A DNA stretch of 64,000 bases from the NCBI GenBank assembly GCA_905182375.1, contig CAJJBF010000001.1, positions 186,001 to 250,000 of the forward strand. Reading direction: 5' to 3'. This DNA comes from Flammeovirgaceae bacterium UBA4465. Lineage in GTDB: Bacteria > Bacteroidota > Bacteroidia > Cytophagales > Cyclobacteriaceae. The notes beneath the pieces were generated by a model. It was not told where the DNA came from and made no database searches. It saw nothing but the letters and a program-made list of their open reading frames with translations. The first letter of the stretch is position 1, and every line of letters starts with the position of its first letter. Both the position numbers and the translations under genes were made by a program. Shown in pieces: positions 20,320 through 28,947 of the stretch.

Positions 20320-21330
20320 TTAACTTTCCTGATCGAAATACAGTTTATAATAATTTTTGCCCCGGACCTCATCATAACCCCTTTCAATCTCTTGCCTTTG
20401 ACCATGGACATACACATGAAAGTTGCGGTCCAGTTTAATGACCGATTTGATGTATTTCTTGGCCACCTTGAAAGCGGGTTTTGAAATTTCAAATTGTTCG
20501 CTCATAGCTTCGATCTGATGTTTTTCCTCAAAACTGTCTTTGTAGCTATTAAATGCAGCCTTTATCTCTGTCGAGGCCAATACCTCCTCCTCAAATTCAG
20601 ATTGGTCAAATGATTGCTTTTCACTAAAATAATCTACCGTCTTATTGAGCAAATCCACTTGATCTACTTTAGCCATCTCATCTAAGCCCCTTAAAGCAAA
20701 ATCTTTACAAAGGTTCATTGTATTTTTGGTTTGATAAAACTCATTTTCAAGAGGCCTGATCATTAAAAACTGATGGCGCCAGTATTTGATGTCGGGATGA
20801 TTTTGAAATACTTTCAAAATCATTTCATTTTGATCCGAATCCAAAATAATTAAGGCTCCCTCGTTGAGGTCTTTAATACCAATACCCTTATTCAGAGTCA
20901 TGGTTAATTGATCATTTATCAGCGAAGATTCGATAAAAGATTGCTTACCATCTATCTTAAATATGCCCACAGCTTGACAAGACTTTTGATCATAGATGAT
21001 CTGATCAAAAGCTGTCATGTATACCTCTCCCTCACTGATGTTTTTTTCTGAAGCAGCAAGCACTTTCATTACACCAACCGTCATCTCATAGAAATTACTG
21101 ACTCCTTCAAAATAATCCAGCAACAGTTTTTTCACAGGGTTCAGCTCAATATTTACATCATGATCAAAAATGAATTCTCCTTGCGAGTCGATGATTCGAG
21201 GGAGTAAAATTTGAGCTACCTCATGAGACATAGTTGCCTCAATCTCTACAGCCGTGGATGCCATGATACAATCTGGAGCATGATAATGAGAAATAAACTT
21301 ATGAGCGGACGCTCCGCTGATTTCAATCAT
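20320..21330 (-). CDS. Nucleoid-associated protein, NdpA/YejK family
   Basis: This 336-residue protein resembles the 37-kDa nucleoid-associated protein family: an early I.ISGASAHKFISHYHAPD segment, LLDYFEGVSNFYEMTVGVMKV, YMTAFDQIIYD, and a C-terminal region with IKLDRNFHVYVHGQRQEIERGYDE. E. coli YejK is found on the nucleoid, but its role is poorly defined, and the same holds in Bacteroidota, where the gene is common. It begins 10 bases after the histidine kinase gene, so the two may be co-transcribed. The convergent isomerase gene ends 11 bases away. Confidence 0.75.
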   Translation of the reverse strand: MIEISGASAHKFISHYHAPDCIMASTAVEIEATMSHEVAQILLPRIIDSQGEFIFDHDVNIELNPVKKLLLDYFEGVSNFYEMTVGVMKVLAASEKNISEGEVYMTAFDQIIYDQKSCQAVGIFKIDGKQSFIESSLINDQLTMTLNKGIGIKDLNEGALIILDSDQNEMILKVFQNHPDIKYWRHQFLMIRPLENEFYQTKNTMNLCKDFALRGLDEMAKVDQVDLLNKTVDYFSEKQSFDQSEFEEEVLASTEIKAAFNSYKDSFEEKHQIEAMSEQFEISKPAFKVAKKYIKSVIKLDRNFHVYVHGQRQEIERGYDEVRGKNYYKLYFDQES

Positions 21331-21340
21331 ATTATTCTAT

Positions 21341-22564
21341 TTATTGTACGGTTGCATTTAAAATAATTCGAAACGCAGTTCCCTTATTCAACACTGAGTT
21401 CTTAATGAAAATCCTCCCACCATGGTAGTCTTCGATGATCCGTTTGGTTAGGGTCAGCCCCAGACCCCATCCTCTATTTTTAGTAGTGAATCCGGGCTTA
21501 AAAACTGTTCTCATTTTATTCGACGCAATACCATTGCCCTGGTCTTCAATATCAATCATTAATTTATCTACTCCTGAACAGAACATCGAAATTTGAATAT
21601 GGCCCACACCCGCCATCGCATCTACGGCATTCTTGATTAAGTTTTCAAGAACCCAAGAAAAAAGTTCAGGATTCATGTTTAAATAAATATGCTCGGCTTC
21701 CTGTGCCTTAAAGTCGATCGTTACCTTTTTGCTTATCCTTGTTTTAAGATAATCAACAGATAATTTAACCTGTTCATAAATATTGAGAGATGCCATCTTA
21801 GGCGTACTCCCGATACTGCTAAACCGTTGGGTGATGATTTCAAGACGTTTGACGTCTTTGTCTAGCTCTATTATGTAGGGATCTTCCAGATATTTCTCTT
21901 TGAAATATTGGCCCCATGCCATCAAAGAAGATATGGGAGTTCCTAATTGGTGGGCGGTTTCCTTGGCCATACCCACCCAAATCTGATTCTGCTCTGACAA
22001 CCTTGAATAATTAAAAACAGTAAATACAATGAGCACAAAAACAAAAATAACAGCCAATTGAACATAAGGATAATAACGCAACTGCACCAAAAAGCTTGAC
22101 TCCTCAAAATAAATCATGGTTTGTCCATACTGATTACCTTGGGCATCGACTAGATTAACAGCGATGGGTGCTTTGGTCAATCCCATTTCATTAATCTTCT
22201 GTACTAAATAAGATGCTCGCTCCTCTGAATCTGTGATGAGGTCTACCTCAGGTAAGTTTTTATAAAAAACAGGAGTTCCATTCTCATTAGTTAAAATAAC
22301 GGGAATAGTCGTATTCGCTTGAATAATTTCTTCCAAAGCAAAAAGTGCATTTTGATTGGTCTCATGCTCATTGGCGATAAACTCAAGCGCTTTGGCATAT
22401 AAATTCACTTGCCAATCCTCTCTTTTTTTAATTTCTTTAACGAGCTGGTTTGTATAGCGTACCGTTCCGACACCTATACCTAAGCAAAGAGCAAGAACAA
22501 TCCATTTTTGAATGGATCCAGAGGCGTATACGTCTATGACATTAAGTATTTTAAAGCGACTCAT
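21341..22564 (-). CDS. Membrane sensor histidine kinase (orphan)
   Basis: This is a two-component sensor kinase of 407 residues. There is a transmembrane helix at about 18-38, a periplasmic sensor region to about 165, and a second helix at about 168-190. The dimerisation helix with phospho-accepting His follows in AHQLGTPISSLMAWG. The HATPase domain has NLIKNAVDAM (N box), DQGNGI (G1) and GWGLGLTLTKRI (G2). The short H-box form HQLGTPISS is widespread in Bacteroidota kinases. No response regulator gene is adjacent: neighbours are an ABC exporter upstream and a nucleoid protein downstream. The signal sensed cannot be inferred. Confidence 0.9.
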   Translation of the reverse strand: MSRFKILNVIDVYASGSIQKWIVLALCLGIGVGTVRYTNQLVKEIKKREDWQVNLYAKALEFIANEHETNQNALFALEEIIQANTTIPVILTNENGTPVFYKNLPEVDLITDSEERASYLVQKINEMGLTKAPIAVNLVDAQGNQYGQTMIYFEESSFLVQLRYYPYVQLAVIFVFVLIVFTVFNYSRLSEQNQIWVGMAKETAHQLGTPISSLMAWGQYFKEKYLEDPYIIELDKDVKRLEIITQRFSSIGSTPKMASLNIYEQVKLSVDYLKTRISKKVTIDFKAQEAEHIYLNMNPELFSWVLENLIKNAVDAMAGVGHIQISMFCSGVDKLMIDIEDQGNGIASNKMRTVFKPGFTTKNRGWGLGLTLTKRIIEDYHGGRIFIKNSVLNKGTAFRIILNATVQ

Positions 22565-22611
22565 TGGATAATTCTGTCGCCTAAGATACTAAAAAAAGCC
22601 CTTGAAATGTG

Positions 22612-23898
22612 TTAGTCACTGGTCATAAACCATTTGGCTAAAATTTTCCAGTTGACCTTGGTTCCATGCATTAAAATTCCGACTCGATAAATACGACCCG
22701 CTATCCACAAGGTAAATAGGAAACCCAAAATCAACATGAACATGGACAATATCAATTCCCAAGGTGCCACACCAAAAGGAATCCGCATCATCATGATGAT
22801 GGGTGAGGTAAATGGGATGATTGACATCCAAAAAGATACACTTCCATGAGGATCCTGCAAAACCAGACTCAAGCTGATAATTGAAATGATCAATGGTGCG
22901 GTCACAGGAAACATAAATTGCTGAGCATCCGCATCGCTATCGGATGCGGAACCTATGGCGGCGAACAAAGCTCCGTAAAGAAAATATCCACCAATGAAAT
23001 AGAATAAGAAAGAAGACAATACCAAAGTCATATTGATTCCACCCAAAGCAGATAAGGCAGTTGCCATCATATCGGCTTCCGAGGACATCTCACTATTTGC
23101 AGCACCCATCTCCAGAGCCTCTGGACTCAGAAATACTGAAATCAACATTGAGATACCCCCAGTCAATAGAATCCAAAGCACAAACTGGGTCAACCCGACC
23201 ATAGCAATCCCTATGACTTTGCCCATCATGAGCTCAAAAGGCTTAACTGAAGACAACACAATCTCTACGATTCTGCTACTCTTTTCTTCGATAACGCCAC
23301 GCATACACATGGCACCATAAATAAAAACAAACATATAAATCATAAAAGAAGCAATGTATCCTATGATGGTGGCTGCTCCTGAACTGCTTTCTTGTTCACC
23401 ACCGGAATTACTCAAATTAATGGTGTTTAAATCAATATTTGCTTCAAACGAATCAATGACCTCTTTGTCCAAACCAGAGGCCGATAATCGCAAAGATTCG
23501 ATGTGCAACTCTAGGGTATTTTCGATAGATGAAAGGGTTGATATACTCTGATTAGAAGCTCCATAAAGTGCAAATCCCTGAGGCTCATTGAGCTCAAATT
23601 CAGGTATATAAATCAAGCCATCTACATCATTTTCCAATAAATCACTTTTAGCTATGTCGAGATTAGTCGAAATGTATTCATAGCTCACTTCATTATCTGA
23701 GACAAATACCGCTCCCATCAAACCACTCTCATCAATCACCTGAAAGGATTGATTGCCCTGCGTATTTAAGGCAAAATAAGTAGGCAGAAACATGACGGCA
23801 CCCATTAAAATAGGCCCTAAAAAAGTAGCGATGATAAAAGACTTCTTTTTAACTCTTGTCAAGTATTCACGGAAAATGATCAGGCTAACTTTATTCAT
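22612..23898 (-). CDS. ABC-2 type transporter permease (NatB/YhaP-like)
   Basis: This is the membrane subunit of an ABC exporter. From the ATG at 23898 it has about 428 residues, beginning MNKVSLIIFREYLTRVKKKS, a layout typical of NatB-like permeases. There is one N-terminal transmembrane helix, a large extracytoplasmic domain of about 180 residues, and then five or so helices from about residue 215. The open frame runs 31 codons further upstream, but that extension lies inside the ATPase gene and lacks family character. It overlaps the ATPase gene by 8 bases, which is the normal coupling. The exported substrate (Na+, peptide or drug) is unknown. Confidence 0.85.
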   Translation of the reverse strand: MNKVSLIIFREYLTRVKKKSFIIATFLGPILMGAVMFLPTYFALNTQGNQSFQVIDESGLMGAVFVSDNEVSYEYISTNLDIAKSDLLENDVDGLIYIPEFELNEPQGFALYGASNQSISTLSSIENTLELHIESLRLSASGLDKEVIDSFEANIDLNTINLSNSGGEQESSSGAATIIGYIASFMIYMFVFIYGAMCMRGVIEEKSSRIVEIVLSSVKPFELMMGKVIGIAMVGLTQFVLWILLTGGISMLISVFLSPEALEMGAANSEMSSEADMMATALSALGGINMTLVLSSFLFYFIGGYFLYGALFAAIGSASDSDADAQQFMFPVTAPLIISIISLSLVLQDPHGSVSFWMSIIPFTSPIIMMMRIPFGVAPWELILSMFMLILGFLFTLWIAGRIYRVGILMHGTKVNWKILAKWFMTSD

Positions 23899-24841
23899 GA
23901 CTTGGAGATACTTTTGAAATAAAAATTTCATTGATGGTCGGTATTTTCTCTGAAAAGGCAAATAATTGTACCGATCCAATAAGTTGTGCAATCAAATCAT
24001 TGGGCTTTGATGCCTCATGAAATTTAATATGTGCCCTCTTTAAATCTCCTTCCAGATCTGTTTGATTCAAAACATCAAAAGATTCTTTGATTGGCAAGGT
24101 TCCCATATAATCAATAATATATTGCCCTTGCTTATGCTCCTCCTTGATTTGCTTAACCGATCCATCTAATATTTTTTTAGACTGGTTAATCAGTGCAATG
24201 TTGTCACAAAGCTCTTCAACTGATTCCATCCGATGGGTAGAAAAAATAATGGTCGCACCTTTGTCTCTCAACTCCAATATTTCGTTTTTAATCAAATCTG
24301 CATTGACCGGATCAAACCCTGAAAAAGGCTCATCCAAAATGAGCAACTTGGGCTCATGCACTACCGTAGCGATGAACTGTACTTTTTGAGCCATCCCTTT
24401 GGACAAATCCTCTACATTCTTATTCCACCAAGACTTCAGATCGAGCTTTTCAAGCCACATTTTGATTCTTTTCACCGCCTCAGTTCTTGACAGACCTTTC
24501 AATTGAGAGAGGTAAATGAGTTGCTCACCTACCTTCATCTTCTTGTACAGTCCCCGCTCCTCTGGCAAATAACCGATCTTCCTCACCAGATCATAGGAGA
24601 TCTCTTCCTCATTTAGAAATACCTTCCCTTGATCCTGCTGGATGATCTTGGTGATGATACGAATCAATGTGGTTTTCCCGGCACCATTGGGTCCCAATAA
24701 CCCAAAAATACTTTTATCAGGAATGGTGAGGCTGATATCAGAAAGGGCCTGATGCCCACTGTAAGCCTTGCTGATATGATCAATTTTAATGAGATCCAAA
24801 ATCTTATTTTTAGTTGTTTCAATAGATTTGCTGACTTTCAT
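23891..24841 (-). CDS. ABC transporter ATP-binding protein (NatA-like)
   Basis: This is the nucleotide-binding subunit paired with the overlapping permease gene. Motifs are Walker A LLGPNGAGKTT, the Q-loop region IGYLPEERGLYKKM, signature LSKGMAQKVQF, Walker B LLILDEPFSGFDP and the H-loop STHR. A C-terminal extension of about 90 residues follows, as in NatA-type ATPases. ATG 24841 (316 residues) is preferred over the longer open frame because a promoter-like TTG-N19-TATCTTTG ends about 16 bases before it. The conserved domain starts at DLIKIDHISKAY, so a TTG a few codons inside is also conceivable. Confidence 0.88.
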   Translation of the reverse strand: MKVSKSIETTKNKILDLIKIDHISKAYSGHQALSDISLTIPDKSIFGLLGPNGAGKTTLIRIITKIIQQDQGKVFLNEEEISYDLVRKIGYLPEERGLYKKMKVGEQLIYLSQLKGLSRTEAVKRIKMWLEKLDLKSWWNKNVEDLSKGMAQKVQFIATVVHEPKLLILDEPFSGFDPVNADLIKNEILELRDKGATIIFSTHRMESVEELCDNIALINQSKKILDGSVKQIKEEHKQGQYIIDYMGTLPIKESFDVLNQTDLEGDLKRAHIKFHEASKPNDLIAQLIGSVQLFAFSEKIPTINEIFISKVSPSHE

Positions 24842-24856
24842 ATTCCTATTGAAAAT

Positions 24857-24886
24857 CAAAGATAACGGATGTATACCCAAAAGCAA
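24857..24886 (-). promoter_or_regulatory. Promoter of the NatAB-like ABC operon, Bacteroidota type
   Basis: The minus strand has TTG (24886-24884), 19 bases of spacer, then TATCTTTG (24864-24857), matching TTG-N19/21-TAnnTTTG. The ATG at 24841 is 15 bases downstream, implying a short leader. Confidence 0.5.
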
Positions 24887-25099
24887 TTTTAGAGTAGGCG
24901 TTTAAACCTCAATACGTAGGTAAGTGATTAAAAAATGTCATAAAATACGTTTTTTAAGTATTCAATTATTTCCAACTACCTCTATTATGACCATTTGTCT
25001 TGATTACAGGCGGGTTTCACTAAATTCATGATCCAAACAGGCTTCAAATTCATGATAGGAAATATATATTTGAGTTGATTCTCTATTGTCCTGATCATT

Positions 25100-25837
25100 A
25101 TGAAAAAAAATCTCGCTAGACTCTTTACTTTTTATGCCGCCATTTTATTCATACTCACGTTTTTTATTTTTTCCCCATTATTTTTCTTAAGCGCTCAAAA
25201 TGAAAAATGGCACGGCCTGGCCCTCCGAGTGGATTATCTCTGGGCACGGCTCTACTTTCCGCTCATTTTTTTAAAAGTGAAGTTTGATATTCAATTCGAT
25301 TTAATCAAAAATCAACAATATATATTGTGTGCCAATCATTTTTCATATTTAGATATTCCAGCCATTGCACGGATTCCCATTTATACCAAGTTTATTGGGA
25401 AAAGTTCTATTGCTACTGTTCCCTTTTTTGGTTATATGTTTAGAAAAATTCACATCCCCGTCAATCGGTCTAACTCAAAAAGTCGAGGAAAAAGCATACT
25501 TCAAGCTCGTAAAGCCCTTGATATGGGTTACGGACTTAGTTTTTTTCCTGAAGGAGGCATTAAAACAAAAAATCCTCCTCAAATGACTCCTTTTCATGAT
25601 GGGGCATTCAAACTTGCAATTGAAAAGCAAATTCCCATCATTCCAGTCACCTTCCATGATAATCATAAAATTCAGCCCGATGAACCTGAATTTAGCATTT
25701 TTCCAGGTAAAATGCGCATCGTATTACATCCTCCAATCCTACCTGCGACCCAAGATGAAGTAGAAATTAAGGCCTTAAAAAAGAAAGTATTTGATATAAT
25801 CCAATCTGAGTTAAATTCGAAGCAAGATTTTATCTAA
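25100..25837 (+). CDS. plsC: 1-acyl-sn-glycerol-3-phosphate acyltransferase
   Basis: PlsC adds the second acyl chain to lysophosphatidic acid in phospholipid synthesis at the inner membrane. The 245-residue protein has an N-terminal membrane anchor (about 10-32), the catalytic HX4D motif in NHFSYLD, a glycerol-phosphate binding segment near IHIPVNRSNSKSRG, FPEGG, and IPIIPVTFHD. A TATATTTG at 25065-25072 lies upstream and may be its -7 element. gatC follows after 18 bases and the two are probably co-transcribed. Confidence 0.9.
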   Translation: MKKNLARLFTFYAAILFILTFFIFSPLFFLSAQNEKWHGLALRVDYLWARLYFPLIFLKVKFDIQFDLIKNQQYILCANHFSYLDIPAIARIPIYTKFIGKSSIATVPFFGYMFRKIHIPVNRSNSKSRGKSILQARKALDMGYGLSFFPEGGIKTKNPPQMTPFHDGAFKLAIEKQIPIIPVTFHDNHKIQPDEPEFSIFPGKMRIVLHPPILPATQDEVEIKALKKKVFDIIQSELNSKQDFI

Positions 25838-25855
25838 ATTTGAAGTAGATGTATT

Positions 25856-26143
25856 ATGAATATTGACAAAGAAACCATTCAAAAGCTTGCCCATTTAGCT
25901 CGATTAGAGGTAACTCCAGATAAAGAAGCTGCGCTCATAGCAGATATGAAGCACATTATTTCATGGGTAAAAAAACTAGACGAGCTAGACACCAGTGGCA
26001 TTGAACCTCTCATCCATATGTCTTTTGAATCAAACGTTTTCAGACCTGACGAACCCAAAAACGAACTGACCCACGAGGCATTGCTGAAAAATGCTCCCGA
26101 CCACCAAAATGGCTTTTTCAAAGTTCCCAAAGTTTTAGACTGA
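25856..26143 (+). CDS. gatC: Asp/Glu-tRNA amidotransferase subunit C
   Basis: GatC is the small subunit of the GatCAB amidotransferase, which converts misacylated Glu-tRNA(Gln) and Asp-tRNA(Asn). The 95-residue sequence has the family pattern: VQKLAHLARLEVT-like N-terminus (here IQKLAHLARLEVT), KLDELDTSGIEPL, RPDEP, and a C-terminal GFFKVPKVL that threads along GatA. gatA is elsewhere in the window (46532-47953, opposite strand) and gatB is not seen, so the subunits are scattered. Confidence 0.95.
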   Translation: MNIDKETIQKLAHLARLEVTPDKEAALIADMKHIISWVKKLDELDTSGIEPLIHMSFESNVFRPDEPKNELTHEALLKNAPDHQNGFFKVPKVLD

Positions 26144-26153
26144 AAATAGCAAC

Positions 26154-28937
26154 ATGATGCCCCAATTCAATAGCCTATCCAAAGTACTGCTAGGCATCTA
26201 TTGTAGCCTAATTGTAATGCTCATCGCATTCAATTATATAGGTGCCGACCTATACCTCAACTGGGAAGTTACCAGCACACTTAAAAAGGAACCTTTTGAT
26301 TACCTCACCTTCAATAAAGGGCCGTTTGATTTTGATATTTCCTCTTATATCTATTTTATCAATGAGGCCTTTCAAGGGGGTAATATTGAAGCTCCTCCAG
26401 TCATCAGCTGGGCCTTAAACCTCCTTATTTGGATTTTTTTTTGTGGCCTTTTAGCCTTTAGTACTTACCTAAAAAGATTTGGGTTTATTGTTTTTGCAGG
26501 GCTGAGTCTATTGTTTATCAATTATATCGATCTAGATTCTATAGGTGTTTTTGGCTCTCAGTTGGGTGATAAATGGATGACCTTACTTTGGGTTTTGATC
26601 TGTCTTGGACCGACCTACTATTTTCATGCCTTTAACCCGAAGCCGTCCTTCTTGAAAAAATGGTTGATTATTGTCCTGATCACGGTAAGCTTTCTTGCCC
26701 TTTGCGTAAATGAAAACCCTCAGTTTCTGTTAGGATTCATGGCTGGCTCTCATCTGGGCATTGCTACCCTGACATTTATATTCATCTGTTTTATTGCCGA
26801 AGAGATTCTTTTCGCACTGTTATATATTCTGACGCAAACCAGAGGATCGGCCAATAACCTGAAACATTTAATCACCTTCGGCAGCCTTTATCTGGGAGGA
26901 TTGGGCCTCTATTGGGCTACTCAAGTGAGGCTATTGCATTTTAATTTTGATGTTATCAATCCTCTTTATCTTTTGATTTGTTCGGCCGTAATTGGTATCG
27001 TAACCATCCCCTACAAACAGATTATTCTGAACAAAATATTACAACGCGAATTCGATGTTACTTGGCTTTTCTTTTTACTCGGCTGCATTGCCTTAAGCTA
27101 TTTGAATTTGGGCTTGACCCATGGCAATGATCCTACCTACGATGGTATGAGTTATCTGATTCTATATGCCCACCTCGGATTCGGATTTATGTTTATCCTT
27201 TACCTCATTTTTAACTTTATTGATCCTTTGGTCAGGGGCATGCAAGTCTATAAGATTGTGTATATAGATCGAAATTTTCCTTATGTCTCGTCAAAATTAG
27301 GAGGACTGATCGTATTGCTTGCTTTTTTTCTAATTGCCAATAAGGGTCCCTATCAAAAACTGGTGGGCGCTGAGTACAATTATATGGGTAATTTCCATCA
27401 AGCAGCAGGTGATTTACCCTTGGCCGAAGCTTATTTTGAGCAAGGGAATGTTTTTGCCTGGGACAATCATTATTCCAATTATCGCTTGGCAAAACATTCT
27501 GCTCACAAAAATAATTTTGATGAATCTCTTTATCGCTTTTACCGAGCTACAAAGAAAAATGAAACTCCCTTCGCTTACATCAATGCAGCACAAGCCTACA
27601 GCAAAAATGACGAGCCTTCCCGTTCTCTTAGCCTACTCAATGAAGGGCTCGCCGACTTTCCAAAGTCCGCTGAAATTCGTAATAATTTAGCCGTTCAATA
27701 TTTTAATAACGGTAATCTAAAATCCGCAAGAAAAATAATTAATGAAGCCGGTACTACAGACCAATGGAATCAAGCCATTGACGTGAATAAATCATTTATG
27801 AATCTCTATGAATGGGATCAAGCAACTTTTGACAATGCCTCCCTCCCTCTTAAGACCAATATGCTGGGTGGGCAACTGAAATCGGGTCAGTCCTTTGACC
27901 CCCAACTAGCACCTCTGCTATTCACTCCTGTGAATCTGCACTCGCTTTCGCTTTTGATCAATGCTAATTTAATTGGCGACCACACCGCGTTGCACCTGAT
28001 CTCTGACACCCTCTTGCAAACAATCAAATCGGGTGATTGGAACCGTGCAGTTTTAGAATCTCAAGCCTTAGGGTTGTACCGAACGGGCTACATTAATCAA
28101 GCATTTAGGAAGTTAGATGTATTGATAACCCTTTCAAATAGTTTAGAAAAAGGAATCGTTTTAGAAATGATGGGCAAAATGGCATTACAAAATTCAGCTC
28201 CAAAATTAGCTATAGAACTATTTACAAAATCAAAAAGATATGGCAATTTAAACAGTGATCACAACCTCATGATTGCCGCTCTAGAAAGTCAAAACTGGTC
28301 CTTAGCCAAATCATCATTAAATTCCTTGATGGATAAAAACAGTGAGGAGTTCTCCCTCGGCGCACTCATTGATCCAATCATCGAAGGTCGAAATGATGAA
28401 AGTGTTGCCTATTTTTATTACCGCCCCGAGGCTTTTGAATGGGCTAATACCACTCTATTATCTTCATTCAATCCCCATGATTTACAGACAATATGGAAGA
28501 AATATAGGCAACAGTTGATCTCCGCAGGGCGTCAGGATGAAATTAAAGAAATCCTTGAAGATCTCTTACCCTTACTTTCAGATACCACCAAAAAAATACT
28601 TAAAAATGAGCTTCTACCTCAGACTAAAGAGCTCAACCTAACTGAGAATGCCTTTTACGAACTAGGCATAATAAATAGGGTAAATGAAGCCAATACGGAC
28701 TTAGATTCAAAATACAACTTACTGGTCGAGGCCATAGAAATTAATCCTTACTCTGTTCCCCTCTTAAAAGCTTATTGTTTTACCTCTATAAAAATGGGAT
28801 TACCAGAATATGCTGATAGTAGCTACATGCGTCTCATGGAACTCCTTTCTACCCAAGAAATGAATACTTTTGCTGTACATTATTATGATGCGCAGCAGCA
28901 GCGAAAATCACAAGCGGGCGCCTGGCAACGATACTAA
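26154..28937 (+). CDS. Polytopic membrane protein with C-terminal TPR-like region, unknown function
   Basis: I do not recognise this 927-residue protein. The first 400 or so residues contain about ten to eleven hydrophobic helices. After the last helix (about residues 383-398) comes a long soluble part made of TPR-like helical pairs, for example AGDLPLAEAYFEQGNVFA, YINAAQAYSKNDEPSRSLSLL, RNNLAVQYFNNGNLKSARKI and VLEMMGKMALQNSAPKLAIELF. That part would lie on one side of the membrane as a protein-binding platform. It starts 10 bases after gatC and ends 10 bases before hutH, so it may be in that transcript. Neither neighbour explains it. ATG 26154 is followed directly by a second ATG codon. Confidence 0.65.
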   Translation: MMPQFNSLSKVLLGIYCSLIVMLIAFNYIGADLYLNWEVTSTLKKEPFDYLTFNKGPFDFDISSYIYFINEAFQGGNIEAPPVISWALNLLIWIFFCGLLAFSTYLKRFGFIVFAGLSLLFINYIDLDSIGVFGSQLGDKWMTLLWVLICLGPTYYFHAFNPKPSFLKKWLIIVLITVSFLALCVNENPQFLLGFMAGSHLGIATLTFIFICFIAEEILFALLYILTQTRGSANNLKHLITFGSLYLGGLGLYWATQVRLLHFNFDVINPLYLLICSAVIGIVTIPYKQIILNKILQREFDVTWLFFLLGCIALSYLNLGLTHGNDPTYDGMSYLILYAHLGFGFMFILYLIFNFIDPLVRGMQVYKIVYIDRNFPYVSSKLGGLIVLLAFFLIANKGPYQKLVGAEYNYMGNFHQAAGDLPLAEAYFEQGNVFAWDNHYSNYRLAKHSAHKNNFDESLYRFYRATKKNETPFAYINAAQAYSKNDEPSRSLSLLNEGLADFPKSAEIRNNLAVQYFNNGNLKSARKIINEAGTTDQWNQAIDVNKSFMNLYEWDQATFDNASLPLKTNMLGGQLKSGQSFDPQLAPLLFTPVNLHSLSLLINANLIGDHTALHLISDTLLQTIKSGDWNRAVLESQALGLYRTGYINQAFRKLDVLITLSNSLEKGIVLEMMGKMALQNSAPKLAIELFTKSKRYGNLNSDHNLMIAALESQNWSLAKSSLNSLMDKNSEEFSLGALIDPIIEGRNDESVAYFYYRPEAFEWANTTLLSSFNPHDLQTIWKKYRQQLISAGRQDEIKEILEDLLPLLSDTTKKILKNELLPQTKELNLTENAFYELGIINRVNEANTDLDSKYNLLVEAIEINPYSVPLLKAYCFTSIKMGLPEYADSSYMRLMELLSTQEMNTFAVHYYDAQQQRKSQAGAWQRY

Positions 28938-28947
28938 AATGTAACAC

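Noticed and set aside
23899..23991. N-terminal extension of the ABC permease (31 extra codons)
   Set aside because: It lies within the ATPase coding region and does not look like permease sequence; ATG 23898 gives the usual N-terminus.
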